DNA of 64,000 bases, taken from NCBI RefSeq assembly GCF_000517625.1, contig NZ_CP007057.1:248001-312000 (forward strand), in the 5' to 3' direction. Each line of letters begins with the position of its first letter. The first letter of the stretch is position 1. The notes under the pieces were generated by a model that saw only the letters and a program-made list of their open reading frames with translations, was not told where the DNA came from and ran no database searches. Positions 34,414 through 44,472 of the stretch are shown here, piece after piece. The position numbers and the translations under genes were made by a program. The DNA is from Halostagnicola larsenii XH-48 (GTDB lineage Archaea > Halobacteriota > Halobacteria > Halobacteriales > Natrialbaceae).

Positions 34414-34740
34414 GCAATAATGTATGCTTAGACAACATTATTAAGACTATTGTAACTATCCATATGCAATAACCGATAGAAATAGTATGGGGAACCTTAC
34501 CATCCCCAGACAAAATCAGGAAGCCCCATCTGCTCACGGGCGCGAAGCGCTCGTTCGCATGGTCCGTGAGACCTCCGGTCTCATGTTACCTTCAAGGAGC
34601 GAACCGCGCAAGCGGTGAGCGAGTAGGGTAGGGAGGAAGTCACTGGGTATAGATGGGTTCGACCGCATACATAGTCCTCATGGGTATAGATACACCTATT
34701 ATAAACCCTGAAATAACGTTATGAGCGATCCTCATTCGTC
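34414..34740. other. Intergenic region with palindromes and a direct repeat
   Basis: GAGACC-TCC-GGTCTC (34568-34582) is a perfect 6-bp hairpin; GCGCGAAGCGC lies just before it. TGGGTATAGAT occurs twice (34644-34654, 34681-34691), 37 bp apart. Such hairpin-rich stretches occur in haloarchaeal intergenic DNA and may be ends of worn elements. No gene is seen. Confidence 0.45.
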
Positions 34741-36345
34741 GTGTCTCTACACCTTACCCGACGACAGATGCTATCGACGGTAGGAATTGCTGGAACAACG
34801 GTTGCGACCCTCGACAATGCGACACCCGGGCGTGCAACTGACAAGTCGGTCGGAGAGCGGGACACGCACTCGGAGGTTGAGGATCTCGACCCCGTCCTTG
34901 CCCAACTCGGCGATCTCGATGGGGACCGGGCGATCATTTGGGGGCGGGCGAACTGTCCTTCCCGACTGTACGTCGAGATCGCTACCGACGAGACGTTCAG
35001 TGATGTCCGAACGGTACGCGGTCCGGCCGCGCTCTCTGTTACGGACTATACGGCACGAGTCGACCTCAAGGGGCTTCCCCGAGGCGAGCAGGTGTTCTAT
35101 CGTGTGGTATTCGATCGCCTTAATAAACCGGGATCGTACACTGACGCCGTCAGTGGGTCGTTTCGCACGCCACCGGCGCAATCGGAGCAGGCTGGTGATC
35201 TCCGATTCCTCTGGGGCGGGGACGTCGCCGGGCAGGGATGGGGGATCGACCCCGAACACGGAGGAATGAAAATTTTCGAGACGATGGCCGATCTTGACCC
35301 CGACTTCTTCATCCATTCGGGCGATGCCGTCTACGCCGACGGACCACTCCAGAAGACGGTCGAATTCGACAACGGCGAGAACTGGACCAACATTGTCACG
35401 GAAGCCAAAAGGGATGTCGCCGATACACTCGCCGAGTTCCGGGGCAACTACCTGTATAATTTCCTCGATGAACACTACAGGGAATTTGTCGCCGAAGTGC
35501 CGGTGATCGCTCAGTGGGACGACCACGAGGTTACGAACAACTGGTATCCTGGCGAGATCCTTTCTGAGGAACCCCATGACGTCAAAAGCGTCGATCTGCT
35601 CGCGGCTCGTGGTCAGCGAGCGTTCCTGGAGTACATGCCGGTTCGCTCGGACTCGCACCATGCCACACGGGATGAGCACTACGATACGTTCGATTATGGG
35701 CCATTAGTCGATGTATTCCGACTCGATCTCCGCAGTTACCGCGGACCGAACATTGCAACGCTGGACGAGGAGCGGAGTTCGGAGACAGCGATCCTCGGCG
35801 AGAAACAACTCGCATGGCTGAAAGAGTCGATAGCCGACTCGGATGCGACTTGGAAGGTTATCGCCTCAGATATGCCGATCGGGCTTCTCATCCCCGACGG
35901 TGACGTCTTCGAGGGGATCGGAAACGCAGACGGCGCGCCACGCGGGCGCGAGTTCGAAATCGCCGAACTCCTCTCGTTTCTCCATGACGAAGGTATCTAT
36001 AACGTTGTCTGGTTCACCGCCGATGTCCACTACACGGCAGCACACCACTACCACCCCGACCGAGCGCAGTTCTCCGAGTTCAACCCCTTCTGGGAGTTCG
36101 TCTCGGGACCACTGCACGCGGGGACGTTCGGGCCAAACAAACTCGACAATACCTTCGGCCCGAAAGTGATATACGAAAAATCACCGCCTGAGGGCGAGGC
36201 GAACCTCCCCCCCAGTGCGGGATTACAATTTTTCGGCCAGGTCGACATCGACGCCGATACCGAGGCACTGACCGTCACATTGAAGAACCGTGACGGAGAG
36301 TCACTGTATTCAACAGGGTTCGAACAGGATCAGTACGGACGATGA
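34741..36345 (+). CDS. phoD: Tat-exported PhoD-type alkaline phosphatase/phosphodiesterase
   Basis: A 534-residue secreted metallo-phosphoesterase. A GTG start gives a signal with TRRQMLSTVGIAG (Tat). The N-terminal Fn3-like domain (about 50-140) is followed by the catalytic part: FLWGGDVAGQG, DFFIHSGDAVYADG, QWDDHEVTNNW and WFTADVHYTAAHHY, which carry the Fe/Ca-binding Asp, Cys-free metal site and His residues typical of PhoD. It releases phosphate from phosphomono- and diesters (including teichoic-acid-like polymers and nucleic acid) outside the cell, probably on phosphate starvation. Alone, not in an operon. Confidence 0.9.
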   Translation: MSLHLTRRQMLSTVGIAGTTVATLDNATPGRATDKSVGERDTHSEVEDLDPVLAQLGDLDGDRAIIWGRANCPSRLYVEIATDETFSDVRTVRGPAALSVTDYTARVDLKGLPRGEQVFYRVVFDRLNKPGSYTDAVSGSFRTPPAQSEQAGDLRFLWGGDVAGQGWGIDPEHGGMKIFETMADLDPDFFIHSGDAVYADGPLQKTVEFDNGENWTNIVTEAKRDVADTLAEFRGNYLYNFLDEHYREFVAEVPVIAQWDDHEVTNNWYPGEILSEEPHDVKSVDLLAARGQRAFLEYMPVRSDSHHATRDEHYDTFDYGPLVDVFRLDLRSYRGPNIATLDEERSSETAILGEKQLAWLKESIADSDATWKVIASDMPIGLLIPDGDVFEGIGNADGAPRGREFEIAELLSFLHDEGIYNVVWFTADVHYTAAHHYHPDRAQFSEFNPFWEFVSGPLHAGTFGPNKLDNTFGPKVIYEKSPPEGEANLPPSAGLQFFGQVDIDADTEALTVTLKNRDGESLYSTGFEQDQYGR

Positions 36346-36659
36346 CATCCTCAGCGCTGTGAACGGCACGGCTTCCTTGCACAGGAATACCGACTACCGA
36401 CCGGTAATGAGTCCCACCCTAACCTCGTTAAGCGATACGCTCCCAATTACTCTGAATTGGGGGGTATAGTTGCACGAGACCTTCAAATAACCAAAGGTTA
36501 TTCAACTCTGCTCTGGTAACGTACGATTCTCGTTCTTCTACAAATTTATATAATTTATATTAATAGTATAGTCAAGATAGACTTGTACGACCACTTTTTC
36601 TCGCTATCAACCTCAATCTGTTTCTTATCGACCGCTGTCAAGACCAACGACAACCGATC
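36346..36659. other. Intergenic region with a hairpin
   Basis: AATAACC-AAA-GGTTATT (36486-36502) is a perfect 7-bp stem-loop about 140 bp after phoD. The next stretch (about 36536-36575) is very A/T-rich. I see no gene; the IS6 remnant begins at its end. Confidence 0.4.
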
Positions 36660-36965
36660 TTGTGTATTTAATGCAATTAACCTATACTCACGGCTCTTTC
36701 TCGATGTCGGAGTCTCGGCCTGCGAGGTACCGATCTAGCTGCTGCGTTCTTGCACCGACTCACCGAGAAACACGATGTCGACGACATCGTGTTTCTCGTC
36801 GATGGCTACGACTATCTGCTGCCTTCTTTCGGTTAGGGTTGAGCGGTCAACTCGACTACGTCGAACGAAACTTCATCGAAAAGTGGTTTCACACGCTGAA
36901 GATTCGAGTCGACCGCTTCTACAACTCGTGGGGAGCAATCGAGCGAGCGTCGGAGAATAGATTGA
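36660..36965 (+). pseudogene. IS6-family transposase, middle part, several frameshifts
   Basis: Successive frames give CVFNAINLYSRLFLDVGVSA, then RGTDLAAAFLHRLTEKHDVD followed by IVFLVDGYDYLL, then LSGQLDYVERNFIEKWFHTL with KIRVDRFYNSW, and finally VGSNRASVGE before a TAG. Together they follow the catalytic core of haloarchaeal IS6-type transposases: strand with the second DDE Asp (FLVDG) and the helix with the Glu (NFIEKWFHTLKxRVDRF). At least three frame changes and one stop make it dead. The remaining C-terminus is found 2.1 kb downstream at 39048. Confidence 0.8.
36958..36965 (+). repeat. 8-bp direct repeat TAGATTGA, left copy
   Basis: The last 8 bases of the left transposase half; the same TAGATTGA (39048-39055) starts the right half. 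The two flank a 2082-bp segment. Confidence 0.6.
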
Positions 36966-37084
36966 ATAGTATATACATAACTACAATACACAAGGACCGA
37001 ACTAATCACTCAATATAGATGTTCTAGCGGAGATATTAAACTAGATAGTGCCGCTGCCATTGAGCTGTGAGAAAAAATCGAGGG

Positions 37085-37282
37085 TCCTGCGAATCGAACG
37101 CTACCTGTGGTGGAAGTGATGAGTACGATAGGCATTTTGCTCGTCATCTTTCCCGCTTCGTTCGGGCCGAGCAGCCAGATAACTGTCCCCGATTCGACAT
37201 CGAAGGATACGCCATCAACTGCTGTGATTCGATTCTCACTGGCTTCGAACGCTTTTGAGAGATTCCGAACGGAGTAGTGAAT
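37085..37282 (-). pseudogene. Fragment of an ABC transporter ATPase
   Basis: The stretch reads VRNLSKAF, TAVDGVSFDVESG and WLLGPNEAGKMTS, corresponding to the first strand, the A-loop area and a mutated Walker A (normally GPNGAGKTT) of a NatA/daunorubicin-type exporter ATPase. The signature and Walker B parts are missing, and the Walker Gly is Glu. A worn N-terminal fragment within the 2.08-kb insert. Confidence 0.65.
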
Positions 37283-37502
37283 CCGCCTGAGAACGCAATT
37301 CACTCCTGTTCAGACCAGTTGCTATAGCAGTGGAGTTACGCTCGAACCCTCCACTCTCGATGGATTCAACAGTGTCTTTCGTCCCACACTTACGCCTTCA
37401 ATTCAATACCCTATAAAAAAACGATCACTGTGTGAGAGTCTCGAGAGAGCAAGGAAAACCACTATCCTGTCGTCGCTGGTAGTACATCGGACCCCAATCC
37501 AG

Positions 37503-38885
37503 ATGGCCACCGAGTACGTCTTCATCAGCGACCTTCACATCGGCGGCGACCAGCAGTTGACGACGCTCGACTTCAAAGACGAACTGCTCTCGTTTCTCGA
37601 GGGTCTCGAGGAACGGGACAGCGACGTCGAGTTAATCATCAACGGCGACGCCTTCGGCCTCTGGGAGTACGCCGAGGTGACGGGGACGGACAAACTCGAA
37701 CGGGTAATCGAAGACCACCCGCAGGTGTTCGAACAGTTTCGAAAAACCGGCGAGGAGATCGACATCACGCTCATCCCGGGGAACCACGACTACGACCTCG
37801 CGTGTTACTCCTCCTACGTGGACCGACTCGCGGAGTACAACGTCACCTTAGAGCCCGAGATCGTTATCACCCGCGAAGTCGCCGGCGGCACGATCTGGAT
37901 TGAACACGGCCAGCAACACGACGCGAACAACCGGATGCCCGACTGGGGGAACCCGGCCGCGCTGCCGGTCGGCTACTTCGTCGTCCAACGGATCGTCGCC
38001 GCCGCCGGGCAGTACTCCGAACACGCCAGGGGGAACTGGCTCCGGGACATCCAGTCGGTCGCCCCGATGGAGGAAATTCCCCGCTGGTTGCTCTCGAACT
38101 ACTTCTACCGGGAGATGAGTCCGCTCCTGCGGACGATCGTCATCCCGCTATTGCTCTTTTTCAACATTACGCTGCTCTACCTGTTCGGCACCGTCCTCGA
38201 GGCGATCGGGCTCCTTCCAGCGGACTTTTTCACCGACAATCCGCTGGTCCAAGCGCTCGGAGTCGCCGACATCGTCCTCGAGCTCATCATCGCTACGAAC
38301 ATCGTCATCATCGCCGTGTTGCTCCTGCTCGCGATTCCGTTCTGGCTGTTCAGGCGGGACCTTAGGCACACGCTCGAGCGCTTCGGTGTCATGCTGTCGG
38401 GAGTGCGCGTCGGCCAAGGCGACCGGCCGTTCCTGAACGCGGCTAGGGACACTTTTGAGTCACATTCTAGGGTCGCGGTCTTCGTCTACGGTCACACCCA
38501 CCGGGCGTCGCTCACGAAGTGGGGCGATCGAGCTGTCGTCAACACCGGAACCTGGCTGAAGAAGCTCCAGCACGTCAAAACGCGCTTCTCGCGGCTGCCG
38601 GGGATCTACTATCCCTCATTCCGACTGAACTACTTCCGGATCTTCTCCGAGGGCGACCGGATCGTCGTCGAGTACGAGGTGATCGAGACGGATCAGCCGC
38701 GTGACCTCACATGGTTTCAGCGGCTGGTCGCGCGCCGACCCCCGGCACCGCCGGCGATTCCCGAGCGGACCGTGCTCGATCCCGACGGCGAACTCGAGCT
38801 ACCGGCATCTGACGAAACACCCGGAAGCGAATCCGATCCCGATCCCGATCTACTGCGCACCAACGATCCCGAGATCGATGACTAA
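37503..38885 (+). CDS. Membrane-associated calcineurin-type metallophosphoesterase
   Basis: A 460-residue protein with the metallophosphoesterase fold: ISDLHIGGD (first Asp/His), IINGDAFG, IPGNHDYD, WIEHGQQHD and VFVYGHTHRAS supply the two-metal ligands. Unusually the domain is interrupted by two or three hydrophobic segments (about 207-290, with LLLFFNITLLYLFG and IVIIAVLLLLAIPFWLF) before the last motif, so it is membrane-bound with the active site on the cytosolic side if no signal is used. An acidic tail ends the protein. Substrate unknown; UDP-2,3-diacylglucosamine-type or cyclic phosphodiesters are possible. It is the only intact gene in the segment flanked by TAGATTGA. Confidence 0.85.
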   Translation: MATEYVFISDLHIGGDQQLTTLDFKDELLSFLEGLEERDSDVELIINGDAFGLWEYAEVTGTDKLERVIEDHPQVFEQFRKTGEEIDITLIPGNHDYDLACYSSYVDRLAEYNVTLEPEIVITREVAGGTIWIEHGQQHDANNRMPDWGNPAALPVGYFVVQRIVAAAGQYSEHARGNWLRDIQSVAPMEEIPRWLLSNYFYREMSPLLRTIVIPLLLFFNITLLYLFGTVLEAIGLLPADFFTDNPLVQALGVADIVLELIIATNIVIIAVLLLLAIPFWLFRRDLRHTLERFGVMLSGVRVGQGDRPFLNAARDTFESHSRVAVFVYGHTHRASLTKWGDRAVVNTGTWLKKLQHVKTRFSRLPGIYYPSFRLNYFRIFSEGDRIVVEYEVIETDQPRDLTWFQRLVARRPPAPPAIPERTVLDPDGELELPASDETPGSESDPDPDLLRTNDPEIDD

Positions 38886-38990
38886 TCAAGTAGTCGTGAT
38901 GACTTCGATCACGTTCGGCGGCTCGATCGAGTAGGCCTTCCCGAATCGGTGGTTACTTTGACAGTTGATCAGTTTGGTCACGAAGGCGAA
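38886..38990 (-). pseudogene. C-terminal gene remnant, unknown
   Basis: An open minus-strand stretch begins directly after the phosphoesterase stop and reads FAFVTKLINCQSNHRFGKAY, then SIEPPNVIEVITTT before TGA. The composition is protein-like and ends sharply, suggesting the tail of a lost gene. I do not recognise the family. Confidence 0.3.
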
Positions 38991-39047
38991 ACCCGAAAAC
39001 TATGATCGCCCCCGTACCACATTTTCAATAACGCACGAGCAAGCCGG

Positions 39048-39055
39048 TAGATTGA
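39048..39055 (+). repeat. 8-bp direct repeat TAGATTGA, right copy
   Basis: Matches 36958-36965 exactly; see the finding on the 2.08-kb insert. Confidence 0.6.
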
Positions 39056-39140
39056 GCAACTTGAACACTACCAGAACCATCAGAGATCACATCAGTCGGT
39101 TGATGGAAGAACGACATCGAGGGATGCTAAACTAGACGTA
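39048..39140 (+). pseudogene. IS6-family transposase, C-terminal part
   Basis: Reading from TAGATTGA gives IEQLEHYQNHQRSHQSVDGR and T, the usual C-terminal end of IS6-type transposases (HYYNxQRPHQSLDGRTP); after a shift EER and then MLN precede a TAG near 39135. It continues exactly where the left piece at 36965 stops. Downstream ACTGTTGACG (about 39140) may belong to the terminal inverted repeat. Confidence 0.7.
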
Positions 39141-39260
39141 CTGTTGACGCAGATTTCGCGACACAACTGAAGCCATCGTGGCGAACTCAAGCCTCATAGG
39201 AATGTCAATATTCATATTGATACTGAATTGATTGATTAGTTGAAGATATTGATGATAGGG

Positions 39261-39269
39261 CTATATACC
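39261..39269 (+). promoter_or_regulatory. TATA box of the alpha/beta hydrolase gene
   Basis: CTATATACC is centred 32 nt before ATG 39297, supporting that start over the ATG 57 nt upstream. Confidence 0.5.
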
Positions 39270-39296
39270 CAGACGTTGAGATTGGCTTTGGTCATT

Positions 39297-40109
39297 ATGG
39301 CTCGAGTAGAAGTTGAAGAAAATGTGGAACTGTTCGTTCAGGATTGGGGATCAGGTACTCCCTTCGTGTTTATCCATGGTTGGCCATTGAGTCACAGGAT
39401 GTTCGAGTACCAATACATCCAACTCCCAAGAGAGGATATTCGGTGTATCGGCATCGACCTCCGCGGATATGGACAATCGAGTAAGCCATGGAGCGAATAC
39501 GATATCGATATGTTCGCTGACGATATTAAGTCGGTTCTCGATGAATTGAACGTCGATGATGTAACACTTGTGGGTTTTTCAATGGGGGGCGGCATCGTCA
39601 CGCGGTATATGAGTCGACATAACGAAGAACACGTGGGGCGATTGGCGCTACTTGGTGCTGCGAGCCCTGTTCTGACCGAAAGACCGGACTTCCCGGAAGG
39701 CATCGATAAAGCTGTATTCACGGACCTTGCTAAGGGATGCTACCAAGACCGAGCGAAGGTAAGCAGTGAGTTCACCAATTCGATATTTCATTCCGAACCG
39801 AGTACTGAACTGAAAGATTGGTTCCAGAATATGAGCATGGAATCATCGCCGCAGGCGATGGCCGATTCGATCGAATCGGTCGGTGACATGGATCTTCGTT
39901 CTGACCTCAATGATATCACTGTTCCGACGCTTATCTGTCACGGCGTCCACGATCAGGCCTGTCCATTCGAGCTGACAGCGGAAAAACTCCACGAGGGAAT
40001 TGAGAACGCAGAACTTGTTCGCTTTGAAGAGAGCAGTCACGCACTCTTCTACGAGGAGAAGGAGAAACTGAACCAACAGTTGGTAGAATTCAGCGAATAC
40101 ACCCAGTGA
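39297..40109 (+). CDS. Alpha/beta hydrolase (chloroperoxidase-like)
   Basis: A 270-residue cytosolic alpha/beta hydrolase. FIHGWPLSHRMFEYQ provides the oxyanion region, LVGFSMGGG the nucleophile Ser, HGVHDQACPFE the Asp region and SSHALFYEE the catalytic His. The make-up is that of the cofactor-free chloroperoxidase/esterase group. Function may be ester hydrolysis; substrate not evident. I start at 39297 because the preceding 19 residues are not family-like and a TATA box is properly spaced. Its neighbours give no hint. Confidence 0.85.
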   Translation: MARVEVEENVELFVQDWGSGTPFVFIHGWPLSHRMFEYQYIQLPREDIRCIGIDLRGYGQSSKPWSEYDIDMFADDIKSVLDELNVDDVTLVGFSMGGGIVTRYMSRHNEEHVGRLALLGAASPVLTERPDFPEGIDKAVFTDLAKGCYQDRAKVSSEFTNSIFHSEPSTELKDWFQNMSMESSPQAMADSIESVGDMDLRSDLNDITVPTLICHGVHDQACPFELTAEKLHEGIENAELVRFEESSHALFYEEKEKLNQQLVEFSEYTQ

Positions 40110-40304
40110 ATCAACTGAAACAGCACACAGAACAATCAGTCAGGCCGATGGCACGACCCAAATTCCGTCCACTGTGGCGGGAACCTTGTCTCTGGAGAAT
40201 CATAGGCCGACTGAGACTCCCAGGGCGGAAACCGCGCCGGCGTCGGACTACGGCCGACTGACTGAGGGATCTTCGATTCCTCTCCGTTCACGGCGCAGAG
40301 GATG

Positions 40305-41468
<1,164 letters not shown>

Positions 41469-41741
41469 ACGTTGACCTAGACGAATAGCACAATAGGTAT
41501 TGCGATACCAAGTGTCACGCGACGGGTATCGTGACGGCGGCGAGGGCGCTTCTCGAGCGCGATCGTCGCTGCGCCGCGACAGGTGCCCTCGCGGCCGTGC
41601 CAGGGCAGGGACCGCTGGCGACAGCGGGCCGGGGAGGATCGTTTCCAGCGCCGGCCGTGACGATCGAATTCGGGCCGACCGCGTGTATCGTGCTGACAAG
41701 TAACAATCCTTTTGTGACGTTCAGCCGTCGATACACAGCGT

Positions 41742-43409
41742 ATGACAAATCTCGTGACAGACGTTGCCGAGACCGTGGCGACGTACCCGGATTCGACCGC
41801 GATCGCGTATCAGAGATCCGAACTGACCTACGAGGAGTTCTGGGAGCGCGCCGGGCGGTTCGCACAGGCTCTGGACGACCGCGGCATCGACGAGGGCGAC
41901 CGCGTCGGGATCTACCTGCCGAACCTGCCGCAGTTCGTCACGGCCTTCTACGGCACGCTGCGCGCCGGCGGGATCATCGTCCCGATGAACCCCCAGTACA
42001 AGGCTCGAGAGATCAGCCACATGCTCGGCGACAGCGGGGCCAAAGCGGTCGTCGCGCTGTCCGATCTCGTTCCGAACGTTCTCGAGGTACGGGACGACAC
42101 CGACGTCGAACGGATCGTCAGCGTGGGCGGAAACGCCGACGGCGCCACCGAGTTCGGCGACTTCCTCGCGGACGACACCAAGGAGGTCGTCGATCGGGCG
42201 GACGACGATGTCGCGGTCCAGCCCTACACGTCCGGGACGACCGGCACTCCAAAGGGCGTCCTGTTGACCCACTACAACCTGGCGTTCACGACGCGGGCCA
42301 ACGCAGACGTCCCGCCGGGCGGCTTCGAGGCCTCCGACCGGCTCATCGGCACGCTCCCGTTGTTCCACATCTACGGCATGTCCGTCGTCATGAACGGCGC
42401 GATGTACAGCGGCGGGACGTACTACCCCGTCCCGGAGTGGGACACACCGGCGGTCATGGACCAACTGGAAGAGGACGGGATCACGATCATGTTCGCTGTC
42501 CCCGCGATGTTCAACGACATGATCAACCAGCCCGACGCCGCCGAGTACGAGTTCGAGGCGCTTCGGTTCGCCAACTCCGGCGGCTCGAGCCTCCCGATGG
42601 AGGTGCTCGACCGGTTCGAGGAGCTGTGGGGCGTCCAGCTCAACGAGGGCTACGGCCTAACCGAGACGAGCCCGGTCACGCACGCGAACACGAACCGGAA
42701 CCGCCGGAAGGGAAGCATCGGCCAGCCCCTCGAGGGCGTCGAGGCGAAGATCGTCGATAGCGCGGAACGGAGTTCCGTTGATCGTTCGGACGCCGATGGG
42801 CCGCCCCAAGACGAGGATTTCGAGGAAGTGCCGCGCGTCGAGGAGGGACCGATCGACGAGGAGGAGGCGGATCTCGACGCGATCACGGGCGAGCTGGTCG
42901 TCCACGGCCCGAACGTGATGAAGGAGTACTACGGCCTGCCGGAGGCCAACGAGGAGTCGTTCACCTACGAGGACGGCAAGCGCTGGTTCCACACCGGCGA
43001 CATCGGCTACTGGGACGAGGATTCCTTCTTCTACGTCGTCGACCGCGAGAAGCACATGATCGTCACCGGCGGCTACAACGTCTACCCGCGGGAAGTCGAG
43101 GAGCTCCTCTTCGAACACGAGGACGTCGCCGACGCCGCCGTCGTCGGGATCCCGGACGAGCGCCGCGGCGAGACGGTCAAAGCGTTCGTCGTTCCCGCGA
43201 GCATCGCGAGCGGGAGCTCGTCGAACGAGCAAAGCGAGTCCGACGGTGTCCCCACGCCGGACGCCGGAGCGACGCCCGAGGACATCAAACAGTACTGTCT
43301 GGCGAACCTCGCCGAGTACAAGCATCCCCGCGAGGTCGAGTTCATCGAGGAACTGCCGCGGACGACGACCGGCAAGGTTCAGAAGTTCGAACTCCGCGAC
43401 GAAGGCTGA
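41742..43409 (+). CDS. Acyl-CoA synthetase (AMP-forming)
   Basis: A 555-residue adenylate-forming ligase. YTSGTTGTPKGVLLTH is the P-loop, GYGLTETSPVTH the A5 motif, WFHTGDIGYWDEDSFFYVVD the A7 region with hinge, and RTTTGKVQKFELRD the catalytic lysine motif near the end. A Ser/Asp/Gln insert (about 345-375) lies between A5 and A7, and a second Ser-rich insert (about 490-510) after A8. It activates a medium- or long-chain fatty acid to acyl-CoA with ATP. It is followed by an enoyl-CoA hydratase 125 nt downstream. Confidence 0.92.
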   Translation: MTNLVTDVAETVATYPDSTAIAYQRSELTYEEFWERAGRFAQALDDRGIDEGDRVGIYLPNLPQFVTAFYGTLRAGGIIVPMNPQYKAREISHMLGDSGAKAVVALSDLVPNVLEVRDDTDVERIVSVGGNADGATEFGDFLADDTKEVVDRADDDVAVQPYTSGTTGTPKGVLLTHYNLAFTTRANADVPPGGFEASDRLIGTLPLFHIYGMSVVMNGAMYSGGTYYPVPEWDTPAVMDQLEEDGITIMFAVPAMFNDMINQPDAAEYEFEALRFANSGGSSLPMEVLDRFEELWGVQLNEGYGLTETSPVTHANTNRNRRKGSIGQPLEGVEAKIVDSAERSSVDRSDADGPPQDEDFEEVPRVEEGPIDEEEADLDAITGELVVHGPNVMKEYYGLPEANEESFTYEDGKRWFHTGDIGYWDEDSFFYVVDREKHMIVTGGYNVYPREVEELLFEHEDVADAAVVGIPDERRGETVKAFVVPASIASGSSSNEQSESDGVPTPDAGATPEDIKQYCLANLAEYKHPREVEFIEELPRTTTGKVQKFELRDEG

Positions 43410-43534
43410 GCGCCGTCGATGTCCTCGGTCGAGAGGCCCGTTCGCTCGAGCATCTCGTTTACGAGCGGGACCGACAGCCCCCGCGAATTCGCCGCCGAAC
43501 GTACCTTTTTGATCGTTGCCCGTGACCGCCCTCC

Positions 43535-44332
43535 ATGGTCGAATCACTGGAGACCGTCCTGGTAGAGTACGACGAAGACCGCGGCGTCGGCACGCTCACG
43601 ATGAATCGACCGGACGCGCTGAACGCGCTGAGCGCGCAACTGCGAGACGACATCGTCGCCGGACTCGAGCGCCTCGAGGAGCGAAACGACGGAGCCGACG
43701 GCGTCGAATTGCGGGCCGTCGTGCTCGAGGGGGCCGGTGGGAAGGCCTTCTGCGCCGGCGCGGACATCGGCGGCTTCTGCGGGGAGTCGTCCGGCGGCTC
43801 CTCGGCCCGATCGCACTACGATTTCATCCGCGACTTCCCCGCGCCCGTCGTCGCCAAGGTCGATGGCTACTGTCTGGGCGGCGGGTTCGAGACCGCGTTG
43901 GCCTGTGATTTCCGGCTGGCCAGCGAGAGCAGCACGTTCGGCTTCCCCGAGGTGACCCTCGGGATCCTGCCCGGCGCCGGCGGCGTTCAGGACGTCACGA
44001 AGATCGCCGGCCCCGCCGTCGCGAAGGAACTCGCAATGACCGGCGAGCACATCTCCGCGGCACGCGCCGATGAAGAAGGGCTCGTCAACCGCGTGTACGC
44101 CGACGACGAGTTCGACGCGGAGGTCGACGACTTCGTCACCGACCTGGCCGGGCAGGCACCGCTCGCCGTCCAGGCGATCAAGCGGTCCGCCGACATGGCC
44201 GTCAACAGCGGACTCGAGGAGGGGATCGCGTACGACCGCTCCCTCTTCCAGGAGTTGCTCCGGACCGAGGACCACGCGGAGGGTGCGGCGGCGTTTTCCG
44301 AGGACCGCGAGCCCGAATTCGAAGGGAAGTAA
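43535..44332 (+). CDS. Enoyl-CoA hydratase/isomerase
   Basis: A 265-residue crotonase-fold protein. GAGGKAFCAGADIGGF and FGFPEVTLGILPGAGGVQD build the oxyanion hole and carry the Glu of the second segment (FPEV), while ERLEERNDGA and the first strands are normal. The first catalytic Glu position in the GADIGGF segment is not a clear Glu, so hydratase versus isomerase is open. It hydrates 2-enoyl-CoA in beta-oxidation. Convergent with the 3-hydroxyacyl-CoA dehydrogenase gene. Confidence 0.88.
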   Translation: MVESLETVLVEYDEDRGVGTLTMNRPDALNALSAQLRDDIVAGLERLEERNDGADGVELRAVVLEGAGGKAFCAGADIGGFCGESSGGSSARSHYDFIRDFPAPVVAKVDGYCLGGGFETALACDFRLASESSTFGFPEVTLGILPGAGGVQDVTKIAGPAVAKELAMTGEHISAARADEEGLVNRVYADDEFDAEVDDFVTDLAGQAPLAVQAIKRSADMAVNSGLEEGIAYDRSLFQELLRTEDHAEGAAAFSEDREPEFEGK

Positions 44333-44472
44333 CGGCTGAGACGGCGGCGGTCGTTTTACTTCCGACCGATTTTCGTCTTGCAGTGGCGCGCCGCGTCGTG
44401 TGAGCGGCCACCGAACTGCGATTCAGCGCGCAGCCGTGCGGGTGTGTCGGCGCCCGGTGACAGTAGCCCGTC

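Noticed and set aside
40110-40304. Related GGCCGACTGA words near 40207 and 40253 and a reversed version near 40139
   Set aside because: Short and imperfect; most likely a terminator-like or chance structure between convergent genes.
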